Source: CAYWXV01 sp964462535 (GTDB taxonomy: Bacteria > Bacteroidota > Ignavibacteria > OLB7). From it: a stretch of 5,617 nucleotides of DNA. The stretch covers positions 1 to 5,617 of the forward strand of contig CAYWXV010000118.1 of NCBI GenBank assembly GCA_964462535.1, read 5' to 3'. The notes below the pieces were generated by a model. That model searched no databases and was not told the origin of the DNA. It saw only the letters and a program-made list of their open reading frames with translations. Made by a program: the position numbers and the translations under genes. Shown here one piece after another: positions 1 to 5,617 of this stretch (positions are counted from its first letter, which is position 1; every line of letters starts with the position of its first letter).

Positions 1-808
1 CGCCGCCCGCAATGCTCCACAGGAGTCCGACGGCGACGACAACTCCCTGCTGATCCATGGCGTCGGGATCGGAGATGAGCTGGGTGAGTGAACGACTGTA
101 GAATACTTCCGGATTGATCGCGAGCCGCCCGATTCTCTGGATATACCCGGCTCCGCCACGGAGAGAGATATTCAGCTTGTTCGCCGCCTGAAAATCGCGT
201 GTGGGGCCAATTGTATGTCGTGTCGACTTCGTGTCCTCGTAGACAATTCCGGGAGGACTCAAAATTCGTTCGCTGTAATCGTACCCGGACGAGAGGAGTG
301 TGCCGACCGAGCCCCCTCCAGCCAGGTAGAATCCGCTCCGGAATAGGTTGAGACCGATCATTCCATCGAAGCAGACGTAGTTGAAGCTGGCCGTCGCGGT
401 CCCCTCTTGCTCAAGCAGCACCACTTCATTTGCCTGATTCCGAATCGGCTCGCCTGCAAGCTGCTCGGTGAAATCTGCCGGACGGGGTTCGTAGCGGAAT
501 CGCGGTGAGACGAAGAAGGAATGCGTGAGATAGATAAACGCGCGCACACCGATGTTCGGAGAATGACCCTTCCCCTCGGTGAAATTGACGCACGGAAGAT
601 TGCGATCGGATACTCCAAAACGACCCTGATCGATCCAGTATCCCCATCCCGCATCCGGCCCGACCAGCGCCTTCGGTATCGGGAGAGGATGAGGGAAGAG
701 GACGTTGTCCTCCGTTCTTCCTCCCTGACCGAATGCCGAAGAGAAGACGATCGGGAAGAGTGCGAGGAGAATCGCGACTGCCGAGCGGGCGTGATGACCT
801 CCTCTCAT
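1..808 (-). CDS. Outer-membrane beta-barrel protein, 3' end beyond the window (partial)
   Basis: Translating the minus strand from the ATG at 808-806 gives 269 codons with no stop before the left edge. The protein opens with a basic n-region (MRGGHHAR), a hydrophobic core (about residues 10-24) and a likely signal peptidase I site AFG|Q at 27/28. The mature part is rich in Gly and aromatic residues in short alternating beta-strand patterns, for example about residues 86-107 and 151-172. It ends in a strand-like segment, GVVVAVGLLWSI (about 255-266), preceded by PEVFYSRSLTQLI (about 233-245). From memory, this order (a Pro-Cys motif near the first strands, a loop with ILSP..VYE, then PEV.Y...LT) resembles the N-terminal barrels found in FCB-group proteins, some of which continue into an OmpA-like peptidoglycan-binding domain. 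Whether this one stops just past the edge or carries such a domain cannot be seen. Cys73 and Cys146 are the only cysteines. The start is chosen because it gives a proper signal peptide and overlaps the upstream stop as ATGA. The role as a surface barrel is inferred; the ligand or partner is unknown. Confidence 0.8.
   Translation of the reverse strand, partial: MRGGHHARSAVAILLALFPIVFSSAFGQGGRTEDNVLFPHPLPIPKALVGPDAGWGYWIDQGRFGVSDRNLPCVNFTEGKGHSPNIGVRAFIYLTHSFFVSPRFRYEPRPADFTEQLAGEPIRNQANEVVLLEQEGTATASFNYVCFDGMIGLNLFRSGFYLAGGGSVGTLLSSGYDYSERILSPPGIVYEDTKSTRHTIGPTRDFQAANKLNISLRGGAGYIQRIGRLAINPEVFYSRSLTQLISDPDAMDQQGVVVAVGLLWSIAGG
805..808 (-). other. ATGA stop/start overlap of the VWA and barrel genes
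   Basis: On the minus strand the bases 808 to 805 read ATGA: TGA (807-805) ends the VWA gene and ATG (808-806) starts the barrel gene. A 4-nt overlap of this kind normally means one mRNA and re-initiation by the terminating ribosome. No separate ribosome binding site lies upstream of the ATG, which fits coupled translation. Confidence 0.85.
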
Positions 809-3507
809 TTCGCGATTACAAGGTTGCGGATGGATGTCACCCCGTCCGGTGTTCGGATCGAGATGTAGTAGCGGCCGTTGGGGAGGTCGGTCAGGTTGAT
901 GGCCAGATCGGCAGTTCCAGCCGACATCTCCTGAACGACAGTCGGCGTCACCACCGTTCCCGTGACGCTGAAGAGGTCGATACGAAGAATCGTCGACGCA
1001 TCCGACGTGACAGATATGGTCACAATGCCGGTTGGTGCTGGTGTGGGGCTGGGTTCGCCGACGACGACTTTCGCCGCGACACCGAATCCAATCGGCTTGT
1101 ACTCGCGGAAGCATGTACTGTCGAAGGCAATCAGCCCTGCATTCTTCAGCAGCCGTCGTGGATTTCCATCCTCGAACACCGCATCATCGACAAGCTCTAC
1201 CAGCGTTGCAAGCGTATCGCCACGCAACACCTGGAACTCCAGTTCCGCAATCGCCTCACCACCGTTGAACTTCGGAAGACCAGTGACCGAGATCGATGCC
1301 GTTGCCGATCGCTTGTCGAAGAGAAGGGGTTCTGTAACGCTCGCACCCGTCGCGCTTCCAAGCGGGCGGACTTCGCGGAGATCGAGCATCGACTTGTTCC
1401 ACCTGACGTGGTACGAAATCGTCTTCACGTCGTAGTCGACAAGGCTGCTGTCGGCGTAGATCGGGAGAGTCACGATGCTTCCCGGGAGAGCAACGCGTTG
1501 ATCGTCGACACGGAGATTGGCATAGGCATACCCCGGACCGATAAGACCGAGCGTCGCCGGGCCCACGCCACATGAGTTGTAGTCCACCACGCCAGAAGCC
1601 TGACGCATCCTGATCCGCTGTGGGGTGAAGCAGACCGGCACCATGATCTGTTCACCTTCACGGATCGTCAGTGGAAGCTGAACACCACGCGCGAGCGAGA
1701 AGTCGCTGTTCGGTCCCCCAAGCAGATCAACGACGTTGATGCTGTCGACGACCGCATCACCTTCACCGATGTTCGTGATCGTGGTCTGCTGGCAGACTGT
1801 CTGCCCGATATGCGTCGAATCGAATGGCTTCACCGGCACAAGAACCAGATTCGGCGCCGTGACCTTGACGTAGAACGGCTCGCGTGTCACCGCGCCTCGG
1901 TTGATCAGGTCGGTGATCGTCTCGAATGCCGTCTGCAGGTCGCCGCAATTGTTCGCGTCGAAGTAGGCGCCACCCGTGCCATCCGCATACTGCCGCAGAT
2001 AGTTCGACGCCGTCGTCCCCGTCACGCCGATGCCGATCGTGAAGATCTTGATGCCCGCCGCATTTGCCCTGGTGACCAGCGTCCCAACGGGATAGGTCGT
2101 GGGATCGCTCCCGGTCGGCTGTCCGTCGGAGAGAAGGACGATCACCCGCCTGTTCAATGGACTCCGCGAGATGATGCGGATCATCGAGTCCATCGCTCGT
2201 CCCGTCGGGGTTCCCCCCAGCAGGGTCAGGTTGTTCAACGTGTCCTGTGCCTTCGTTCGCTCGATGTCCGTGAACCAGTTGAGGCCGTACCGGTGTTGTA
2301 TGGTCGACCCGCCGTAGACGACGATCGAGAGCTGATCCTGAATACCGACACCTGGCAGGTAAAGGAGCGTGCGGGCGATGAAGAGCTGCGCCTGCCGAAT
2401 CACCTCGTCGATTCGCCTGGGATTGCCTGGCGGGCAGTTCAGTCTGGTGTTCATACTGGTGCTTGCGTCCAGTACGAGCCCAAAGACCGTCGACGCGCGG
2501 TTGTTGCTGGTGATGATCAACGTGTCCTGCAGGACGCCACGTGATTGTCCTGAGAGACAGACCTTCACCACCATCGACTCGCCCGGTGGTATCACAGCAG
2601 GGAGCTGTGGTTGCGGGACCAGGACGTATCCGGTGGTGTCGAGCGCCCATTTCAGATCCTCGATGCGCAACGGTGCATTGCCGACATTCGAGATCGTGAC
2701 GTCGGTGCAGGCCGACACTTCGCACGGATATGTCTCCCGGTTCGCCGGCTCGAACCCCAGCTTGGTCGATCGAATCACTGCCCCGGTCCCCTCGATGTCG
2801 GTCACACCGTTCAGCCCGATTTGAATGATCGTACCGCAACCCGAGGGGATCGTCAGGACACGGCCGAAGAATCCGGCCTCCGTTGGCTGAAAGTCAAACG
2901 TCAGAACAATGGAGTCACCAGCAGGTATCGATACCGGCAGTGGTGTCGAGAGAAGGAAAGGAGCAGGGGGGAAGACATCACCCGGCATCAATGTTATCGG
3001 CAGTTCCCCTTTGTTGAACACCGTAGTGGAAAGCGTCGCCGTGAATCCGGGATTGGTGCGTGGGTAGTTGAGGACGATCGGATCGACGGTCAACGACGGC
3101 CCGACGCCGGTGCCGGTGACGTTGATCGCAATCAACGTGTCGCCAAGAAACTGTCGTCGAACCAGGACTCGGATCGAATCGCGACGTCCCAACCGAAGCA
3201 GGGGCCCAAAGGTTATCGGAATTGCACCGCCACTGTCGGTCTCGACATGGAGCGGCAGAGCAAGTGATCCAAGCTTGAAGTAGAGGCTGTCGCGGAATTC
3301 GATTCGAACGATGTCGAGCGAACCGCCGGTAGTGTTGAAGACCGGGATTGAGTCAACCCAGACGCTGTCGCATGGGACCGGAACGGGGAAGACCCATTGC
3401 GACGGAATCTGGCCGCTCGCAATGGAAACATGACCGATCACCGCTGCAATCGACAGGACGATCAGCAGCAGCGTGCGCACACGAACGCGCTGAACACGTG
3501 CAGACAT
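805..3507 (-). CDS. Secreted multidomain VWA protein with ASH-like repeats, cohesin-like domain and T9SS C-terminal domain
   Basis: This is a 900-residue protein from the ATG at 3507-3505; a GTG three codons upstream (3516) is the alternative start. Residue numbers follow the ATG. A signal peptide with an Arg-rich n-region ends at about ASG|Q (32/33). Three immunoglobulin-like domains of the ASH / choice-of-anchor-D kind follow (about 46-132, 138-234, 243-339). A VWA domain comes next (about 340-540) with a complete metal-ion-dependent adhesion site: DASTS (D347, S349, S351), GGTPTG (T433) and LLSDG (D461). A fourth ASH-like domain follows (about 545-660), then a cohesin-like beta domain (about 664-790; VALPGSIVTLPIY start, YHVRWNKSMLDL core), a Pro-rich linker (818-826) and a T9SS sorting-like end (about 826-900; LFSVTGTVV, LPNGRYYISI, NLVIAK). 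Such architecture is typical of surface or secreted proteins that bind ligands or other proteins; no catalytic residues are seen. Eight or more cysteines suggest disulfides and export. The stop overlaps the start of the barrel gene. The exact role is not recognised. Confidence 0.9.
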   Translation of the reverse strand: MSARVQRVRVRTLLLIVLSIAAVIGHVSIASGQIPSQWVFPVPVPCDSVWVDSIPVFNTTGGSLDIVRIEFRDSLYFKLGSLALPLHVETDSGGAIPITFGPLLRLGRRDSIRVLVRRQFLGDTLIAINVTGTGVGPSLTVDPIVLNYPRTNPGFTATLSTTVFNKGELPITLMPGDVFPPAPFLLSTPLPVSIPAGDSIVLTFDFQPTEAGFFGRVLTIPSGCGTIIQIGLNGVTDIEGTGAVIRSTKLGFEPANRETYPCEVSACTDVTISNVGNAPLRIEDLKWALDTTGYVLVPQPQLPAVIPPGESMVVKVCLSGQSRGVLQDTLIITSNNRASTVFGLVLDASTSMNTRLNCPPGNPRRIDEVIRQAQLFIARTLLYLPGVGIQDQLSIVVYGGSTIQHRYGLNWFTDIERTKAQDTLNNLTLLGGTPTGRAMDSMIRIISRSPLNRRVIVLLSDGQPTGSDPTTYPVGTLVTRANAAGIKIFTIGIGVTGTTASNYLRQYADGTGGAYFDANNCGDLQTAFETITDLINRGAVTREPFYVKVTAPNLVLVPVKPFDSTHIGQTVCQQTTITNIGEGDAVVDSINVVDLLGGPNSDFSLARGVQLPLTIREGEQIMVPVCFTPQRIRMRQASGVVDYNSCGVGPATLGLIGPGYAYANLRVDDQRVALPGSIVTLPIYADSSLVDYDVKTISYHVRWNKSMLDLREVRPLGSATGASVTEPLLFDKRSATASISVTGLPKFNGGEAIAELEFQVLRGDTLATLVELVDDAVFEDGNPRRLLKNAGLIAFDSTCFREYKPIGFGVAAKVVVGEPSPTPAPTGIVTISVTSDASTILRIDLFSVTGTVVTPTVVQEMSAGTADLAINLTDLPNGRYYISIRTPDGVTSIRNLVIAK

Positions 3508-3702
3508 GGGACTCACCGGAGTGTGATGCGAAGAACGCAGGTCGTTGAGGGGGTGCCGACGACGCTAAAGAGGCGGTTGCGTCGCCAACTCACGGCTGCG
3601 GAGGCTGTTAGGCCACACGGGGTGGCCAGGAATGACGGGTCGCGGAGTGCGGCGCCCTTCCCGGACGCCGCCGGTTGACTATCCTCTAATGACGGATAAC
3701 GG

Positions 3703-3714
3703 CGGGAATTCCCG
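3703..3714. promoter_or_regulatory. Perfect 12-bp palindrome in the gap before the VWA gene
   Basis: CGGGAATTCCCG is its own reverse complement. It lies about 190 bp upstream of the VWA start, inside the only sizeable intergenic gap. Its symmetry would suit a dimeric DNA-binding protein, but no regulator is encoded nearby and one palindrome of this length can occur by chance. Confidence 0.3.
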
Positions 3715-3762
3715 ACACTCTATTTGTTCCCTATTGCCCGTTTCCGTCACAATCGTTCAACA

Positions 3763-3780
3763 CGCACGACTGGGCGTGCG
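3763..3780 (-). terminator. Hairpin just after the protease stop codon, possible terminator
   Basis: The minus strand reads CGCACG, a 6-nt loop CCCAGT, then CGTGCG: a perfect 6-bp GC-rich stem that begins 10 nt after the TAG of the protease gene. The following bases (TGTTGAACGATT) are only mildly T-rich and lack a real T-tract, so an intrinsic terminator is uncertain. It could instead be a 3'-end stabilising structure or a weak attenuator if transcription continues into the VWA gene. Confidence 0.4.
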
Positions 3781-3790
3781 CTACGGTTCG

Positions 3791-5563
3791 CTATTCTCCT
3801 CCCCCCACCATCACGGTTCGATTCACGATCGATCCCCCCTGCGCCAGACGAAGGAAATATGATCCATCCGGAATGCCATTGACATCCAGACGGAGACTGT
3901 GGCGACCCGGCTCGTACTGAACGCCATCGACAAGTCTGCGAACCAGACGACCCTGAATATCAAAGAGGTCGATCGTGGCGGGACCTGGAGACGGAAGTGT
4001 GAATTCGACATTTGCATTGTTCGCCACCGGGTTCGGAGAGATCGATGCGAGCGAGAGTCCTCCTCGCGTCGAACGATCTTCATCCACGCCGAGAGTCGCC
4101 CCCTGTACCGTCCAATCAACCGTGGTGGTGAACGAACTCTCTTCGGTATTCACTATCGCGAACGTCACTTTCGAGTAAGCGCCGAATTCTCCCAGGAAGA
4201 CCTGCTGCCCCAGTGGGATGTCAATCACACCGACGCAACTGTCTCCGTTGTTGGCCGCGTTACGGCGATACAGGATTGCCATCACTCCAGCATTTCCGGT
4301 GGAGTTGAACGTTGCACGGAGTCCGTACTGTCCTGCCTTCGGATTGCCGTAGTCGACGTAGGCCTGTGCATAGGGGGCCAGGGCCACGCTGTTACTCGCA
4401 GTCGTAAGGTTGGTGTCATAGCGAATGACCACCGTCGGCTTGCGATTGGCAAGGTTGTCATTCTTCTGATAGATGTAGCGCGTATCGCTGTATCCCCTCT
4501 GAAGGTAGTTCGCTACGCTCCAATTGCGAAGCACCGCGCGCCAGTCATCGCCACGACCGCTGTTGGCCATCGCATCACGGATGCGGAGAATTCCGTCAGT
4601 CCTGGTCGAGTTGAACGTCGTCAGATACGACTCGCCGAACTGCTCGAAGAGGTAGTACATGAGCGTCATGGCGCGAGCGTAGTCGGCAAGGATCTTGGCG
4701 CCGTCGTCGAATGTCCAACGAAAGAGATCGATGTTGGTGTTGGCAAAGAACTCGCCCATTCTTCGATCGGGATATCCGCAGATGATGCTGGCAGCCTCAC
4801 TGCATCCTTCGTTGAAGAGGCGGTCGCTGCTCGGATTCGTGTTGTAGTGAATCAGATGCTGGAACTCGTGCGCAAGGGTATTCGAGACAGCGTTCATTCC
4901 CGAGGCGAGTCCTTCCTTCGAATCGATGTAGAGAAGGTTCAACTGATTCGATCCCGGATTGCTTGTCTGGTCATAGGGATTGAAGTACCCGGCGACGAAC
5001 GCCCCAACCAGCGAGTCCTTGATATCGGTTATCAGGAAATCGGTCTTCCCCTCCTGCTCGAACGTCTTCGGTGTCTGACCAAACACCTCGATGTCATTCT
5101 GAAGGATGCCTTTGTTCGGATCACGTGAGGTTGCCGATGTGATCGAGTCGAGTCGGACCGCAAGTGTGTTGATCGTCGACGCACTGACGCGGCCGTTATC
5201 CAGGTCATCGACCCAGATGCGGGCAAGCTTGCCGTCGTAGCGAAGCGTGGCCGGAACCTCGTAGAAGTTGTAGGGAGCGCTTCGCCCTCGAACGAAGAAT
5301 GTGTAGTCACCCTGCAGCCGCACAGCATCGATGTCCCGACTCCCGTACTTCGCGCGTTGAAGCATCTTCTGATAGAGAGCCGGATTCATCTTCGCCGTCG
5401 CTGCCACACCTTCGGCATCGTGACCGTCGTCCATCAACCGGAAGCCGCACACACCAGCACCATGTTCGGTATCAATGTCTGGCACAGCTGCCTGGCCGTA
5501 CATCGCGACCGTCGCGGTCATCAGCAGTACGAGAATCGTTGCAATTCTGTCAATCAGTCTCAT
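3791..5563 (-). CDS. Secreted zinc metalloprotease (gluzincin, M30-like) with T9SS type A sorting domain
   Basis: This 590-residue protein has a signal peptide (hydrophobic core about 7-22) and a likely cleavage at MYG|Q (23/24). Residues about 24-85 look like a short propeptide or linker; the catalytic region spans about 86-370. The zinc site is HEFQH (H232, E233, H236), and NEGCSE (251-256) supplies Glu252 as probable third ligand 16 residues after the last His. This HEXXH + NEG..E spacing fits gluzincins. The following pattern DYARAMTLMYYLFEQFG (294-310) is like the helix seen in peptidase family M30 (hyicolysin-like) and related secreted bacterial proteases; the M30 assignment is from memory. 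A beta-rich region (about 376-490) follows. The end is a canonical T9SS type A domain (about 507-587): SISPNP, LFDIQGRLVRRL, LRLDVNGIPDGSYFLRL. The protein should be exported by Sec, cross the outer membrane by T9SS, and cleave extracellular proteins; the substrate is unknown. The ATG at 5563 has no Shine-Dalgarno sequence but is the start that yields the signal peptide. Confidence 0.92.
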   Translation of the reverse strand: MRLIDRIATILVLLMTATVAMYGQAAVPDIDTEHGAGVCGFRLMDDGHDAEGVAATAKMNPALYQKMLQRAKYGSRDIDAVRLQGDYTFFVRGRSAPYNFYEVPATLRYDGKLARIWVDDLDNGRVSASTINTLAVRLDSITSATSRDPNKGILQNDIEVFGQTPKTFEQEGKTDFLITDIKDSLVGAFVAGYFNPYDQTSNPGSNQLNLLYIDSKEGLASGMNAVSNTLAHEFQHLIHYNTNPSSDRLFNEGCSEAASIICGYPDRRMGEFFANTNIDLFRWTFDDGAKILADYARAMTLMYYLFEQFGESYLTTFNSTRTDGILRIRDAMANSGRGDDWRAVLRNWSVANYLQRGYSDTRYIYQKNDNLANRKPTVVIRYDTNLTTASNSVALAPYAQAYVDYGNPKAGQYGLRATFNSTGNAGVMAILYRRNAANNGDSCVGVIDIPLGQQVFLGEFGAYSKVTFAIVNTEESSFTTTVDWTVQGATLGVDEDRSTRGGLSLASISPNPVANNANVEFTLPSPGPATIDLFDIQGRLVRRLVDGVQYEPGRHSLRLDVNGIPDGSYFLRLAQGGSIVNRTVMVGGGE

Positions 5564-5574
5564 GGTGTTGGATG

Positions 5575-5617
5575 CGTTCGTTTAGATGCTTCGCGTTCGA
5601 AGACGTTAGATGCTTCG
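5575..5617. repeat. Two adjacent direct-repeat units in the leader of the protease gene
   Basis: The 12-mer TTAGATGCTTCG occurs exactly twice on the plus strand, at 5582-5593 and 5606-5617. Each copy is preceded by CGTTCG (5575-5580 and 5594-5599), with a 1-nt linker in the first unit and a 6-nt linker in the second. A weaker third copy, TTGGATGCGTTCG, lies at 5568-5580, next to the start codon. The array runs to the last base of the window, so its true length is unknown. It lies in the 5' leader or promoter region of the protease gene and could be a regulator binding site, part of a longer tandem repeat, or a repeat at which an assembly ended. Confidence 0.75.

Larger units (their letters stand above)
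3508..3790 (-). other. Intergenic gap between protease and VWA genes (probable promoter region)
   Basis: This 283-nt stretch holds no plausible gene. On the minus strand it contains the hairpin after the protease stop, a relatively AT-rich patch (about 3721-3760), the palindrome at 3703-3714, and a second inverted repeat GGCCAC/GTGGCC (3611-3616 and 3622-3627, 5-nt loop). I could not find a match to the Bacteroidota -33/-7 consensus (TTG, TAnnTTTG) that I would defend. The size of the gap nevertheless makes a separate promoter for the VWA-barrel pair likely. Immediately before the VWA ATG the sequence is GGTGAGTCCC, at best a weak ribosome binding site. Confidence 0.45.

Noticed and set aside
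358..654. Short minus-strand frames at 358-654 and 426-647
   Set aside because: They are other frames of the partial barrel gene, which reads without a stop from 808 to the left edge and has a signal peptide and beta-strand pattern.
733..1575. Plus-strand open frame of 280 codons, with others on the same strand at 1810-2544 and 2611-3267
   Set aside because: All lie opposite the VWA gene and have Arg-rich, low-hydrophobicity translations with no recognisable fold.
1763..2839. Minus-strand open frame of 358 codons inside the VWA gene
   Set aside because: It is a shifted-frame shadow of the VWA and ASH region. Its composition (very high Arg, His, Asp, Gly, Gln) is unlike a folded protein, and the in-frame gene has an intact metal site throughout.
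3508..3516. GTG at 3516 as the start of the VWA gene
   Set aside because: It is possible, but the ATG at 3507 gives a shorter, regular basic n-region before the signal peptide, is the commoner start codon, and leaves GGTGAG upstream as a weak binding site. The GTG would use those same bases as its codon and have nothing before it.
3611..3627. GGCCAC/GTGGCC inverted repeat as a terminator
   Set aside because: The 6-bp stem is not followed by a T-tract on either strand and lies in the middle of the gap, not near a gene end. It is mentioned only as part of the gap.
3899..5128. Plus-strand open frame of 409 codons
   Set aside because: It lies wholly antisense to the protease gene. Its translation is rich in Arg, Val, His and Ile with no domain, signal peptide or motif, while the minus strand has a clear zinc site and sorting domain. 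It is a by-product of GC-biased codon use.
1..5617. CRISPR array, tRNA, rRNA, insertion sequence or phage genes
   Set aside because: No regularly spaced repeat array, cloverleaf-like sequence, rRNA signature, terminal inverted repeats or transposase/integrase motifs were seen; the two-copy repeat at the right edge is too short to call a CRISPR.

Overview
The window carries three genes, all read from the minus strand. In order of transcription they are a secreted zinc metalloprotease (5563 to 3791), a large secreted von Willebrand factor A (VWA) protein (3507 to 805), and an outer-membrane beta-barrel protein (from 808) that is still open at the left edge. No RNA gene, transposase, CRISPR array or phage gene is visible. 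The long open frames on the plus strand, and in the other minus frames, are shadows of these genes.

Organism: the two large proteins end in C-terminal domains of the type IX secretion (T9SS) sorting kind, and the first of these is canonical. This places the window in the Bacteroidota / FCB group. All three proteins have a signal peptide whose best cleavage site is Gly|Gln, as in the 'Q-rule' described for Bacteroidetes. None of the three starts has a clear upstream Shine-Dalgarno sequence, which is usual in that phylum. The DNA is fairly GC-rich. A Kapaibacteria / Ignavibacteria / Chlorobi-side lineage is my best guess, but this is inference and not shown by any marker gene here.

Layout: the right edge (5564-5617) is the leader of the protease gene and holds a 12-bp direct repeat, TTAGATGCTTCG, within two adjacent units. 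After the protease stop comes a 283-nt gap (3508-3790) with a 6-bp hairpin just after the stop, a perfect 12-bp palindrome and a second hairpin, but no convincing promoter. The VWA gene ends in an ATGA overlap (805-808) with the start of the barrel gene, so these two are one transcriptional and probably translationally coupled unit. Whether the protease belongs to the same transcript is open.

How the genes may work together: the barrel protein would sit in the outer membrane. The VWA protein (immunoglobulin-like ASH/choice-of-anchor-D domains, a VWA domain with a complete metal site, a cohesin-like domain, a T9SS tail) would be secreted or attached at the cell surface. The protease would be exported by the same route. 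The most interesting part is the coupled VWA + barrel pair, which could be a surface adhesion or assembly pair. That role is a hypothesis from layout alone.
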